Shown here in pieces: positions 23,029-38,521 of a stretch of 64,000 nt of DNA. The position numbers and the translations under genes are program-made. The notes below the pieces were generated by a model that was not told where the DNA came from, searched no databases, and worked only from the letters and a program-made list of their open reading frames with translations. Each line of letters starts with the position of its first letter. The first letter of the stretch is position 1. Source of the stretch: Ficedula albicollis (taxonomy: Eukaryota; Chordata; Aves; Passeriformes; Muscicapidae); NCBI RefSeq assembly GCF_000247815.1, contig NC_021678.1, forward strand, positions 26,521,062-26,585,061, read 5' to 3'.

Positions 23029-26000
23029 CAACACAAGGAAAGAGCCTAGAGAAATGAATCCTGCTGACAGCTCATGCCAGCAGGCCTGGGCTGATTAAAA
23101 GGGAACTTTTAAAAGTGATGTTAACTTAAAAAGCACAGCAGCAGAAAGGAAAGGGGAGCACGGATATGGAGAGAGGATCCAGCGGAGGAGCAATGGGTTA
23201 ATGTCAAGCAACAGGTAAAGGAAAGCATTTGATTAAAAAACAATATGGCTGAACAGGATGTCTTAGCTTGTGATGCAGAAACGTGCCATATTTTGGAGGG
23301 AGTAAATAAGAAATCACAAAATCATCACTTTTTAAATTTGTTTAGCCTGGGCAGTACTGCTGTAATTTGCATAGGAACTGTGGCTTTTTCCCAACACTGT
23401 TGACAGCAAAAATAATTTTCTCAGTAAATTTGTTTAGTGGCACAGATATTAGCTCAGTCAACTTTCAATTTTGTGTTCATTTCCAGCCTTTTAAAAATGC
23501 TTCCTGGCGAAAGGTTAGCTGGAAAACAGATGAATCTGCAAGCTGATTATTCTCTCCTGTCTATGATTCACTGTTAATGCTGACAGTATACTCTGAATTG
23601 AAAGAAGAATATTACCCCAAGGACCACAGAGTCAAAATATATGATCAGCTCTGAAGAAGTCAGGTAATTGCATTAATTTCAACTACACATACAATATTTT
23701 GACATTGCTATGGGATACTAGGGTTCTAAAATTCAAGTACTGCAGAAGTACCTCAGATACACAATGACCTTGTGAAAATGAATTTGTTAACTTGTCAATT
23801 GATTTGTGAATAAAAGCATAACATTTCTTGGACAATCACCATAGCAGTACTCTGATCCACTCCTACTTCTGCCCCATGTATTTTACATTTCCATGAATTA
23901 TCAATAGCTAAAAATGACCTCATATTTTCCTATCCAATGACTACTCCATCATGTGCAACTTGCAGTACAATAGTACTTTACCTGACCAAATGCCCTGTGT
24001 GGAAATTTGTTCTTCTGGCACTTGCTGTGGATCATGGAAAAGTCAGGTCTGCAAGTACTTTGTATTATATAAAAATGGGAAACTAAGACATGGGAAGTGA
24101 TTTACCAATTGTGCTGGAATTCCTTTTTTTTTTTTTTTCTGTGCATTCCTTGGCAGAGCCATCTCTATTGACCTTCATAAAAGTCAGGTTTTTAATTAGC
24201 TGTGAGATATTTTTGTACTATTTTGAAATTCTTAAACTGTGGGCCAGGAAGCAGGCAGGTGACTGGTCATATGCTTGCAGCTATCATTTGATTCTCAGCA
24301 GCTAAATTATATTCAAAAAAGCTAGCAATGTGTTGCTTACACCTTAGTCTGTTACTGGCATTTTCCACAATTGCCATAGCTAGCTGTGAGATATTATACA
24401 ATCAGAAAGAAGGGAAAAACTGGTTCAGGCAATTGTAAAGGGAACATGGCATTGCCCCAGAGGATGTTTTTATTTGGAGATTGTCCATTAGATAAAGAAA
24501 CATGAGAATCTGAGATCTGGGCATTAGCTTTTTTTTTTTTTTTAAAGAAAAGAAAAAGAAACTCTATTTTTAGTCTTTGTTTAATTTCTCTGCTAGTGAT
24601 TCCACATGTGGTGTTGTTTCTTAATATATTCAGTAGAAGGTTTTGAAGCCCTCCAGAATATCTTTCCTTTTTCTGAAGGGAAGCATACACAGAAGTCAGG
24701 CTAGTAAAAAGGCAAAACACAGCAACATCAACATTTAGCTGAACTGCAGGACCCCAGAGCACTTCCAAGACCTGGCTCTCCTATCTGCAAGTCCCATCTG
24801 CCCCTAAAGCCTGTGACAATAGGATCCTTCTTGGAAGCTTTCTAGACCATGTTTACCACACTGAACCTGTTGTGTGATGCCTTTTCCATGACAGATGGGA
24901 TGAGCTGGGGAAGCTCAGACCCCCCAAAAAGAACAGGGATGAAAAGCACTACAGCTAAATGCAGCTTGGCACAGCCTCTAAAATATGGATGCACAGCCCA
25001 AGGGCATCCCCCTCTGCCTCCTTCTGCCTCCTGTCCCCCTTCCCTGCTGTGCACTTGCTCGAGAGCCACCCCCAGAGAGCAGGGAAGCAATGTGGAGCCA
25101 GGACAGTGTGTCATCCAGATAGCTACTGATAGCAGAGCAGACAGAGCTATTTCCAGAATGATTAATACTATTAGCACATGCTGAAGCTTAAGGCTAAACA
25201 TAAGCTTTAGAGGAATGGATTTTGATGTAAAAAGTGAATAAATGAGACAACTGTCAGAACAATGAGTGGTGAACCAAGTAAAGATTCTTAGTATAGGAGA
25301 TGCAAAGCACTGCCTGCTGGCCTGTTTTCACTGAACCTGCTGGTAAAATTCCCACTGCCCTTCAGGCTGGAGAAATAGCCCAGCAATAGCATGTAGCACA
25401 GAGGTAACCCAGCCAGCAGGCACCAAGGCTGCTCCCACAGCTAATTAGCTGCATGGCATTTGAGCAGAGGCACAGAGATGGTAACACCCTGGGATCCAAG
25501 GCACCCATCCTCCCCCAGCCCAAACTGTGCTCCACTGCTCCTGGAGCCTGTTTGAAGATCTTTGTGCTGCCCTTTACAGTACATACCTTGAGTGCTTGCA
25601 AGAGTACCAGTGTGAGGGCTCGTCTGTCACTGAATAAAAAGCACGTCTCAGAAGGGCCATCTGACTTATGCTATCTTCTCATAATCCCTGCTCCAGAGGT
25701 CTCAAATGCCATAATTGAAAACCTGCTGTTCATCTTCTGAAAGTAAGGTTTAACTTATTGTAAGCAGCTCCCATAGGGACAGTATTTTGCATAATCAGTT
25801 ACAGGGGATATGTGTAGCATTTTGCTGTTTTTCTTCTCCCTACACTTTCCTCGCAGGCGACTAAGCCAATAAAATGCAGGCATAGCTGTGCAATATCCTC
25901 TTCCCCAATTCCTTTTTCTTTTATCCCAATCATCAAGTCTTGTTTTCTTATGGCTATAGCATTGTATATACAGGTCCTAATTTCCTTTTTGAAAACATAG

Positions 26001-26287
26001 CCTTATTTTTCTTACATAAGACATCCTGAGAATAGCTGTCTTGAATGGATTCACCAAAATCAGGTGAGTTTGTTACCTTAGATCTGTGTCTGCAAAGAAG
26101 TCACATGCTCAGGGTGTATCTCTGGAGTAGCTAATTCAGCTTGGGCCCAGCCACATGATCCCCCTTTCGAGTCTTGCCGTATGGCCTCTGAGGAATGTTG
26201 CATTGGCTGCAAGGGAATTACTAGGTCTTGGCAAGACATGTTAATATCTTCGCAAAGACTTGTTAGGGACCAAGACTTCAGCCTCCA

Positions 26288-26415
26288 ACTATTTCCTCTG
26301 ATAAAGCAGAGTATTCACAGCAGTTCATTAGTCTTGAATCTGCAGTCTGACACTATTTCCTCTGATAAAGCAGAGTATTCACAGCAGTTCATTAGTCTTG
26401 AATCTCCAGTCTGAC
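26288..26415. repeat. Two-copy tandem duplication, 64-bp unit
   Basis: Copies at 26288-26351 and 26352-26415 share ACTATTTCCTCTGATAAAGC through AGTCTTGAATCT(G/C)CAGTCTGAC, with one substitution. It lies just left of the 486-bp repeat flanking the C run. Confidence 0.93.
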
Positions 26416-26449
26416 TTTGAGAGAAATGAAAGTTCCCTAGAAACCAGAA

Positions 26450-27995
<1,546 letters not shown>

Positions 27996-29078
27996 AATAT
28001 CACAAGTGAAGGGAATGTATTGTTCATCCATGAGATGGGAAGGAATCACTCCCACAGTCTCAGCACATTGCTGTCCCAAGCAACCCCTTGCAAGGCAGAG
28101 AGACCACATCTGAGTTACAGATTTTGCAAACCAAGAGCAGTTTTCCCAAAGCATGGGGGGCACAACACTGGTGCAAGAGACAGAGGGTGTATCACAAACT
28201 GCGTCTGTCCAAAGCATTTGTATCATTGAGCTGAGCTTCAGAGAGCCTTAAAGGAACCTGAGAGCTGGCCCCCAGCAGCAGCAGCTGGAGTGCTCCATCC
28301 GAGGAAGGGTATCTATCAGAAAATCCCAGCTGATTCACGGCCCCATCCCTTGGCTGCATGCTGGGCTCTTTACACCCCTGGTGCTGGAAAAGGAAGTGAA
28401 GCAGCCGGTTCTCATGTACGCGTTGAGCAGCTTTGCAAAGCCCCCCAGTTGTAGAAAAACGCAGCAGAGCTGCGAGGTCTGGAGCTGGTTTCCTATCCGA
28501 AAGCCAGGCAGGATGCCGGATCTGTAGCTGCAGTTTGGCTTGACAGAGAGCCAACTCCAACACCGCTGTTCTCATCTGCTTTAGTGGCAGCTGAACATTT
28601 GTGTGCCATTTTCCCATCCGGCATCATACAAGCCTGAACCAAAGATTAAAATTCCCCCAGCTTTCTATAGAGTGGTGGCATGAATTGCTATCTTGTTCGG
28701 TGCCATTTTCTGTCACTCAACTGGCATTGGGATCCAAATCAGGGCCCCAGTTCAGCAGCTACTCAGTGACTTGTCCATTCCAGCCTCCATTGCCTTGTGC
28801 AAGTCCCTAGTTAGACACATTTAAAGAACTCACTATAGCCATGCTTAAGCCATGAGAAAAAAGCATCCCAGCAGAAGGGCAGAGAGCCAGCTTGATCAGC
28901 CACTCACAGTGAGGTGTGTTCAAGCCAGCTAATGGGTAATCCTGTGTCTACTTACCACAAATACACAAGATAACTCACTGTCCTGCCTGGCAGAAGAGTG
29001 TTGCTGCCTCTTGGGAAACAAGCCTTCCTGGTCAAAGATTATCCTTGTAGAATAAATAATCAAACCAAACTAATGCAC

Positions 29079-29102
29079 ATATATATATATATATATATAT
29101 AT
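29079..29102. repeat. (AT)12 microsatellite
   Basis: Twelve perfect AT dinucleotides after AATGCAC. Confidence 0.97.
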
Positions 29103-30798
29103 TTCACATGGATTCATATGACGTTTTGCATATGCTTATGTCAGTCCATCTGATGGGGTAGAAACCCATAGGGAAGTTGTTTACTACACAGAAAGAATGG
29201 GAATATTCTGGTGAGCCTCAGCACGGCAGAGACTGTTCTCAGAGGTCGTAAAAGACTTCTGCAGCCTGCTAATTATACACTAGCCAAATCTTATTACAAA
29301 CAAGTAATAAGTACAGGCACGTTTGTTGGTTTTGCTAATGACATTAATGTTCTTTTTGATGATTTGCAGAGCTCTAGGAGGCCAGAGACTCAATTTGTAC
29401 TGATGTATCTCTCACTCTGGTGAAGTCTAGGAAACTCTGGATGTTTGATAGCTTTTCACCATCTATCTTTAGACAATCCAAGGTCTGTTTTCTGCACAGT
29501 AGTTTGAGCTGCTTCATCTGCCGTATAACACACACATTCAGAACTCTAATTAGATAGTGGATCTGTGTATTATTTTCTGGTATGTAAGTGATGGTACGTA
29601 GAATTACACATTATTCTTCTTAAAGGGAATTTGTGTTTTTACTCCTCCACAATTTCCTTATCTCCCTCAGCTGTGACACTGAAGTCTGCACTGTAGATTC
29701 ATTTATCTTTCCCCTGTGGAGTCCCAGAGAGTTCAGATATCAAGGTTAAAACCCCAGACTTTGCAATTTAGGGTAAATCATCACAGGGTAAGAGACAGAC
29801 TTAGAGCTGGTTAGTGCACATTCTGAAGAATTACCAGGATTTGCTGGGCAAAGAGAGGCAAAGGTTTTTCTCTTCTCTCTATCCACATACTTCTGTGACT
29901 GATTTGTTTTGAGTTTCCAGTGTCTGTTTGCACAGACCTGATCATTGGTCCCACTGCTCTTCTCCACTTCCTGTCTGAGAACAAATGGAGACAGTCAGCA
30001 GCAGCAATCTCACATCCTTTCGTATGAAAACCACTGAACACAGTTTGTCCCGCCAGGGAAATCAGTGCTTTAAGTATGTGAGTAATCCACTGATTTCATA
30101 GGAATATCTCTGCATGGTTTTTTTCAGCCTGCTCCGATGGCTGCAGTGCCAGAAGGACGCTGCCCTGAGCCACTCCTGCCTGCTGCAGGCGGGTGCCAGG
30201 AGCTCTGTGTAGGCACTGCTGGCCCGTGCTGCAATTTGGGGAGCCCTGCTGTGCTGGGGCAGGAGATGCTGCCCCCAGCTTTCGATCCAGCCATTCCTAG
30301 CATGACGCATCCCTGGGAATACACTCAGAAACTACAGATGAGGTCATTCCCAAGAGTCTGCTTAGGTATTTGGGGCCCTTGACACTGAGAGCAGCTAAAA
30401 TCTTATACTCTATGAATGGTTTTTAAAGGGAAAGTGGAACTCTTTTTATAGTACATTAGCTGTTTGCTATCTTGAATTGGTAAATTATTAACTCCTCTAC
30501 AATTGTTTGTCCTTATTGTTAGAGACTGCACTAATACACATTCTTCTATCTTACTTGCCTCCTAAGAAGCTTTGGGAGGGACAGTTATTTATCAAAACCC
30601 AAAATAAAACATTATTCATGAATTAATATTGTTTAAGTGTATTAACAAATCTGATGCTGATTTCATTGCTGAGCTGTCCTTTCAAGTGTTCCATCAAATA
30701 TGAAAAGCAGCAACCTTGACCCAAACAACTCTGAATTTTACTTGATGCTCTAAACTTCAAAACATTTGTCCAGGAAATTACACCACATGCTCCTCTGT

Positions 30799-30904
30799 GG
30801 GCCCTGAGATAGAACAAAAAGCACAGCATGAAAAGATGCCTCACCACTGAGGGGCCCTGAGATAGAACAAAAAGCACAGCATGCAAAGATACCTCACCAC
30901 TGAA
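30799..30904. repeat. Two-copy tandem duplication, 53-bp unit
   Basis: Copies at 30799-30851 and 30852-30904 share GGGCCCTGAGATAGAACAAA through CCTCACCACTGA, with three substitutions. Confidence 0.93.
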
Positions 30905-33583
30905 GATGGGGGATGACTCTATCTTTGTCCTCTATTCAATTTGTCTTGGGGTAATGATTCTTCATTAGAAAGTGGAACTCCAGGATATTACAGAGAACCT
31001 TTTTCAGAGTTGCTGAGTCAACATGCACATCTACCAGCCCATGACCTTAGACTCCCATACTCCTGTGTTCCTCTCCCCCAGGCTGGGCACTGGGCTTCCC
31101 AGCTGTTGTGTGTCTGACACCCATGTCAGAGATGGAAATTGAGGTTCAAGTCACTATTAATGAGCTGACAAAGAATCCTTACCTCGTTGTTCAACCAGCA
31201 TGAACCTTTTGCTGAGTGCAGATGGTGCTGAGCCAACAAACGGGGGTTTCTTGCTGCAAAGGGACGTGTTGTGCTCCAAATGCATCATCAGAATCACAGA
31301 TTAGTGATGTCTTTTTAAAAATGTGCTCTGAACACGAGTTTTTCCTTCCAAAAATAACTTTTATTTTGTTCATATTAGAAGAGCAGGATGTTCTTTCCTG
31401 TCCTGAAGGGATGAGGAGGAAATGAGAACTATGGGGTTCTTATATGGTATGAGCTACTATTCTTCTGGATTAGTCCTGTGAATCTTGATTTTTTTCTCCC
31501 CGGGCTTAGCATTTTATTCCCCATGGACCTCATTTTGCATTCATTCATGCTGATGTTACTCCAGTGAAGCTCTCTTTGATATCAAAGGCATTTCTCCATG
31601 TTTACAACCTCTCATCCTAAGGCAATAGGCATTAGAAGGGAGGCAACCTACTGAAGACAGTGCATGCTAAATGTCTCAATTCCCTTTTCGGAGGAGATAA
31701 AGTCAGTTGAGAGACATGAGTGGGGGCAGAAAGCATCCTTTCCTGTACTCTGTGTTCAAGGAAAGAGACAGCAGTTTGGAGGAAATGTGAACGTAATGGA
31801 CAGTGCATTTGTATCCCATTGTAGTGAGGTTTGACAGGAAACACTTGGGGTTTGATTCAGGAAAAAGTAAATCGTAACCCTTTGTAACACTCTCATAACT
31901 CCAGTTATCCTGCAGTATTTGACTACATCCCTGCCTTTAATGTATATATTCTCACAGCTCTCTCCAGAAGACCAGAAGGAAATCTGGTCACAGGGGAGCA
32001 GGGGAGGCATGGGAAGAGATTTTACAGTATTTTCCATCTGATGACCCTCCTGAGTGACAGCAAAAGGCCAGCAGCTCTTAACTTTTAAACCAAAGGGACT
32101 CCTGAGCAGCTGCCATTATTGACTGCCACCAAAAGCAGTTCCTTACATGAGGAAAGCTGCAAACACAAAGCTCTGGCTAATTTCTGAGCAGCCCCTGCCA
32201 AGCCCCTGAGAGGTTTTTGTTGCCATTGGCCTTCACTGTAATGTGTAGATGGTTGCAGTGACTTCCCAGCACATGTTCAGGGCCGGACACTCCTCAGCAG
32301 GCCCTGGAGGATCCCTTGGTTAGAGGCTCACCCTGCAGCAACATGGAAAAGGTTCCAGCTCTCAGCGTTTAGCAACTTTGTTCCCCACACAGCCCACGGA
32401 GTTCTGTGGGATCTGTGCTGGTCCCGGGAAATGCCTTTAATCCCTCCCAAGGGAGCGTGCCTCCCGGAATGGCCAGGGTCAGGCAGTTGTTACAGCCCTT
32501 TGTCTCTGGGGAACACGCAGTACCACCAGTGCTTGGCATTTTCTGTACAGCTCACCAAAGATTGCAGAAGAAACCAGCCCCCCACACGTGACCCAGAAGA
32601 GTCAGATTGAGGGCATTATGCCCTTGATTGGAAAGGGAGGCACCCAGGAAACCTTGTGGTATATATATATTTTTTTTTTTTAACTAGAGCTAAAGTAATT
32701 TGGCATGTGTGTCCCCTGAGCTGCTTCCTAAGCCACAGCTGCATGAGGAATTATCTAGCTCTTAGCTGAAGTAACTTCTCAAACAAACCCCAAACATGTA
32801 GGTCATTAAAGTGCTAATAAAAAAAAAAAGTTGATGAATCTCTGAGCAGTGCTCTGATTATCTCTCTGTGGGGAATGAAGAACTCATTAACATGAGCTCT
32901 ATGCCACTCCCTCCTCCTTTCTCTGAGTTTGGCATAAAGCAAGGAAACAAATGTTTGTGGTTTGGCCAAGTTTCTAATGAGTAGCTCAGCTAGGTCCACT
33001 GATTAGACACGTGGCTTTATGGAGGGTGGAAATGCTGCTGTACCATGTAAAGTGGGAAAGAGTGGCAAAGCATTTCTGCCACATTGGGTTCCTGAAATGG
33101 AAACGCTTTACTTCTTGTGTGGGTTTTTTTAAATGTATTTAGTGAGAAATGTACACAGAGAGGGTTTCCTTGACCTGGCTGTCAGAGAAACTGTGTGAGA
33201 TCCAGAGAGAGTAACAAAGCCAGATGTATGTCTGAGGGCTCACTTTCCAAAAATTGTTGCAGCTTACTATGTGTTTGGTTTCACTTGTTAAGGGAGGGTT
33301 TTTAATGCTAAGATACAATCCAACCCCAAAAGAGCAGTCCTGCCTATCATCTGTCCTCCCTGCTCTAGGTGTTACCTGTCCCTCTCCACACCAGGATGTC
33401 TGCACAGCAGGAGTACGCAGGCAGAGGTCTCCATTTGCTGCATCACCTGCAGGAGCTGCAGCACAGGGATCTGCCTGACTAGAATGGCCCAGGCCACTGA
33501 CAATCCAGGAGCACCTGGCAGTTGTTTTGAGGGAGGGAACAAAGCTCCAGGACTAATGGGAGAAGTCTTTTCCATGCAGGAAT

Positions 33584-33638
33584 GTTTCTCCTTGATCATG
33601 CTTGTAATCCATTCATAGCCTGAATCATCAGTACTTGT
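33584..33638 (+). repeat. Dispersed repeat pair, copy 1
   Basis: GTTTCTCCTTGATCATGCTT through CAGTACTTGT matches 34911-34965 at 47 of 55 positions without gaps, in direct orientation about 1.3 kb apart. It is too diverged for a recent duplication, and its family is unknown to me. Confidence 0.7.
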
Positions 33639-34910
33639 CAGCTTCATAATCCTTCCAAGACTAAAGTAAAACTCATCTACATACCCAGGAGAAGAAAACT
33701 CACCCTACAATAAACCTGAAAGGCATCTGCTGGGATAAGCAACTGCTGCCTCTGAAATTCAAATATCAGGGTGTGTGATCAATGCCACGCAGCACCTCAG
33801 CACTCAAATCAACCTCCTGAGACATCAAGTCTGTCCCCTGCTGCTGCAGACAATGCACTGTATAATGACTTTAATAAACTACAACTCAAAAGCAGTGAGA
33901 TTTTTCCATTCCAAATACCCCCTTGGGTAAGGCAGTATTTGATTGCTCTAATGGTTGACAACTCTCTTCTGGTTTCCAGCTGAAATTTGTGTGTGGCCAG
34001 TTCCAATTCATGTGCCAGGACCCTCTCTAGCTAAGCAGTTGTCTGGGCCAGAGCTCAGAGTTCAAGGCAAAACTCCACCAATTTCATTCCAGTGTCACCC
34101 TCACTTTCAAAACCACACCCAAAGTTTGCAATTTCTTGGCCTTTTCAAATTCAAAGTTTATTAAAACATAATACAGCTGGAATTTTTTTCCCAAAAGGAA
34201 ATAAAAACAAGGGGATGAATATGGATGGAACAGCCCTGCTAATTCCGTGAGTGTTAAACTGAATTAATAGGCAAATTGGAGAAAGCCAATTGTTTCTACC
34301 TTCATAGCACACGCCACATGTAGTTACATATTCTTCCTGTGCCCGAGGTAAGTTTAGACTTCCAACAGCCACCAGACAGTTAAAAGTCCTGTATTAAATA
34401 GCAGATGCTGTGCCACCTCATCCCCTTATTAGTGGCAGGGAACCTGCAGGTTCCTGTGGTGCTGGTGTGGTCAGATGGAGCCATCTCAGTGCTGTGTACA
34501 CATTTGCTAAGTGTTCTGCATCCTGTCCCTATTCAAATCAAGTACCCTGTGACTGGACAGCTCAGTGCCTCAGGAACTTTTTCCTCCACGGATCCCTCCA
34601 GCTCCCGAGGGCCCTTGCTCACTTTTCTGTGATGGTCTTGTAGCTCCTGCACTGATGTGGTGGCAGCAGCCAGCGGGCTGGAGCCTCTCTGGTGACCCCA
34701 TCAGGGTCTTCATCCCACCCTGCTCCAGCCTTGCTGCTTCCCCATGATCACAGTCCTTGAGGGGCTCTTTAAAAGCGAGCACTACCCAGAATTAAAAGGT
34801 TTTTGTCCCCGAACCTACATGGAGTTAGTTAATGTGTGCAATTTTACACCTGTAAGCAGCAATGCTGATTTCAAAGGGACCTTCTAAGACTTTCAAGCAT
34901 ATTTTACAAA

Positions 34911-34965
34911 GTTTCTACTTGATCCTGCTTGTAATTCACTCCTAGCCTGGATCATGAGGACTTGT
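34911..34965 (+). repeat. Dispersed repeat pair, copy 2
   Basis: GTTTCTACTTGATCCTGCTT through GAGGACTTGT is the partner of 33584-33638. Similarity fades right after CTTGT, with only partial matches beyond. Confidence 0.7.
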
Positions 34966-35238
34966 TGGACTTGAGGACTTCTGCATCTTAGAAATTATTA
35001 AAAACGCAATTAAAATACAGAGGTTTGGTGGTTTGATTTTGTTGTTTTTGGTCTGGGTTTTTTTGCATAAAAAGGACAACTATCACCCGATGCTTCTGTG
35101 ACTTCAAACGTCTGGTCAGAGCCGCTCAGATGTAACAAAACCAGCCCTGAAACCGAGAAACCAAGTGACTTTGGGTGGGGAACCAAGACAGGGATGATTT
35201 CAGCTGCAAAGCGGAACAACTACTGAAAGCCAAGAAAA

Positions 35239-35239
<1 letters not shown>

Positions 35240-35292
<53 letters not shown>
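35240..35292. repeat. A53 homopolymer
   Basis: Fifty-three consecutive A upstream of the second CpG island. I see no retrocopy body or target-site duplication around it, so a retroposon tail cannot be demonstrated. The length may be inexact, as is usual for homopolymers. Confidence 0.9.
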
Positions 35293-35294
<2 letters not shown>

Positions 35295-35478
35295 AGAGAA
35301 AGAAAGGACAGCGTTTGCCAAGATGAATTTAGCATTTTGTACAGCTTTTTTAGCTAGGGCTGCTCTCGGCAAAAGAGCTTTCTCCTGAGCAGCACGAGCC
35401 ATCTGGAGGAGCCGTCTGCCGCCTTCCAGCCCCAACAACTGCTTAAATTTCTCAGAATTTCACTTCCAGCCCAGCGTT

Positions 35479-35496
35479 TTGTTGTTGTTGTTGTTG
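35479..35496. repeat. (TTG)6 microsatellite
   Basis: Six TTG units at the left edge of the CpG island. Confidence 0.9.
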
Positions 35497-35499
35497 CTG

Positions 35500-36860
<1,361 letters not shown>

Positions 36861-37402
36861 TCTGTCCGCAGGTTGGAGTTATCTCCATTCTGTGCTTGTC
36901 TTAGCGAGCAGGAAATTCGAGATTGCTGCCTTGAACTTTAGGCTCCAGAAATGGGGATTTACGATGGGCCTTTTGGGAGTTTGTTCCTCGGTGTTGGTCG
37001 GTTTTCATCTCGCATTAAAAAGCTTATTTAGGAATTCAGAGCGGAGTTATCAGTCAGTGTTCGCTGCAGACTTCAGGGCAGGCAGTGTCTGCATGGCTGA
37101 ACGATGGGATTTTGGCAGGGGAGCCTTGGTGTGGCTCTGTAAGGAGGGTAGAGCATGCCTCAAAAGCCACAACCCGGTCGTGGAGGTGGGTTGCCTCTGT
37201 CTTCTCAGCATCATTATGTTACAGGCAGGTTGAGCCTGAATCTGCTGCTTTTCATTCACATGTCCTGTACTTGTGTCTGGAGGGTAGTGATGTGATGCCA
37301 AGTGGAGGAAAAATGTGTAGGCATGTGCCTCATCTGCGTGGTTCCACTATGTGGAGGAGTTAAGTTTAAAAAAACAAATAGATAAAATCAATGGCAATGA
37401 AT

Positions 37403-37729
<327 letters not shown>

Positions 37730-37790
37730 ATCTGGGGGGAAAAAAAAAAAAAAAAAAAGAATGGCCAAGGGTTATAAAAGCATGAATGTA
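37730..37790 (+). repeat. Right copy of about 58-bp repeat flanking a C run
   Basis: ATCTGGGGGG, an A run of slightly different length ending AAGAA, then TGGCCAAGGGTTATAAAAGC and ATGAATGTA, continuing smoothly into TGGAATTGC. The differences are confined to the homopolymer, as expected for two contig ends over the same locus. Confidence 0.93.
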
Positions 37791-38504
37791 TGGAATTGCT
37801 GAATTGTGTGGGAGAAGTTGCTGCTTAAATGAGCTTTGGTACCAAAGGAATGAAGCTGACAAACGTAACCTCAGCCTTTCAAAGAACGCCTTGCTGTGCC
37901 TGGGGCAGCTCCAGACTGTCTCGCTTACCTTCTGGCCCAGTTGCTGATGACTGGAGTGAAGCACAGGTATGGCTGTGTGTGATCTGCTGGGAAGGGATGG
38001 TGCTGCCTTTTGGGGGGAGCGCTGCAAGACAGGGCAGGTTCTGCACGTGTCTGCTTTGACAGCAGTTCAACCCTTTGTCTCTCTGCCAGGGTTGGCCTTG
38101 TACCAGGGGGTTCTCAGGACAGCACACCCGGTCACTTCAGTGGCCTTGCTGGCTGGAAACTGTGTGAACAAATTGTACAAACCTCCTTGGTGGCATCCAG
38201 GACTTGCAGGGAAAGAAAGTGTCAACCCAGGGAACAGCATGAGCTCTTTGGCTGTTATCAGACAAGCTCTTCAATGCTGATTTAAGAAGTGCATGTATTT
38301 CTCAATGAAACAAAATGATAACTGTGTGACTACAGTTTTAACTTTAGATGTTTTTATGTGAACACTTTTAGTGTTAGTTGCATTATTTCTCAGAAGATAC
38401 TGTTACTTGAGTTTAATTTTCGCTGGAAGAATGTGCAGTCCCAGGCGGGAAGGGGTGGGCTGCTTAGGGGTTGAGTGTTTAATGATAGAGGTTAGTGCAT
38501 GATA

Positions 38505-38521
38505 ATGATGATGATGATGAT
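38505..38521. repeat. (ATG)n microsatellite
   Basis: Five to six ATG units after GCATGATA. Confidence 0.9.

Larger units (their letters stand above)
22323..26449. other. Intergenic stretch between CR1 and the 26.9-kb C run
   Basis: Contains the 22.6-kb and 26.3-kb tandem duplications, a T15 run at 24124-24138 and the X-box-like cluster near 22.9 kb. No gene is recognised. The sequence becomes AT-rich after about 23.2 kb. Confidence 0.6.
27996..35239. other. Intergenic stretch before the second CpG island
   Basis: No coding exon or RNA gene is recognised in 7.2 kb. It holds an AT microsatellite, one tandem duplication (30799-30904) and one diverged dispersed repeat pair (33584 and 34911), all listed separately. 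Confidence 0.6.
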
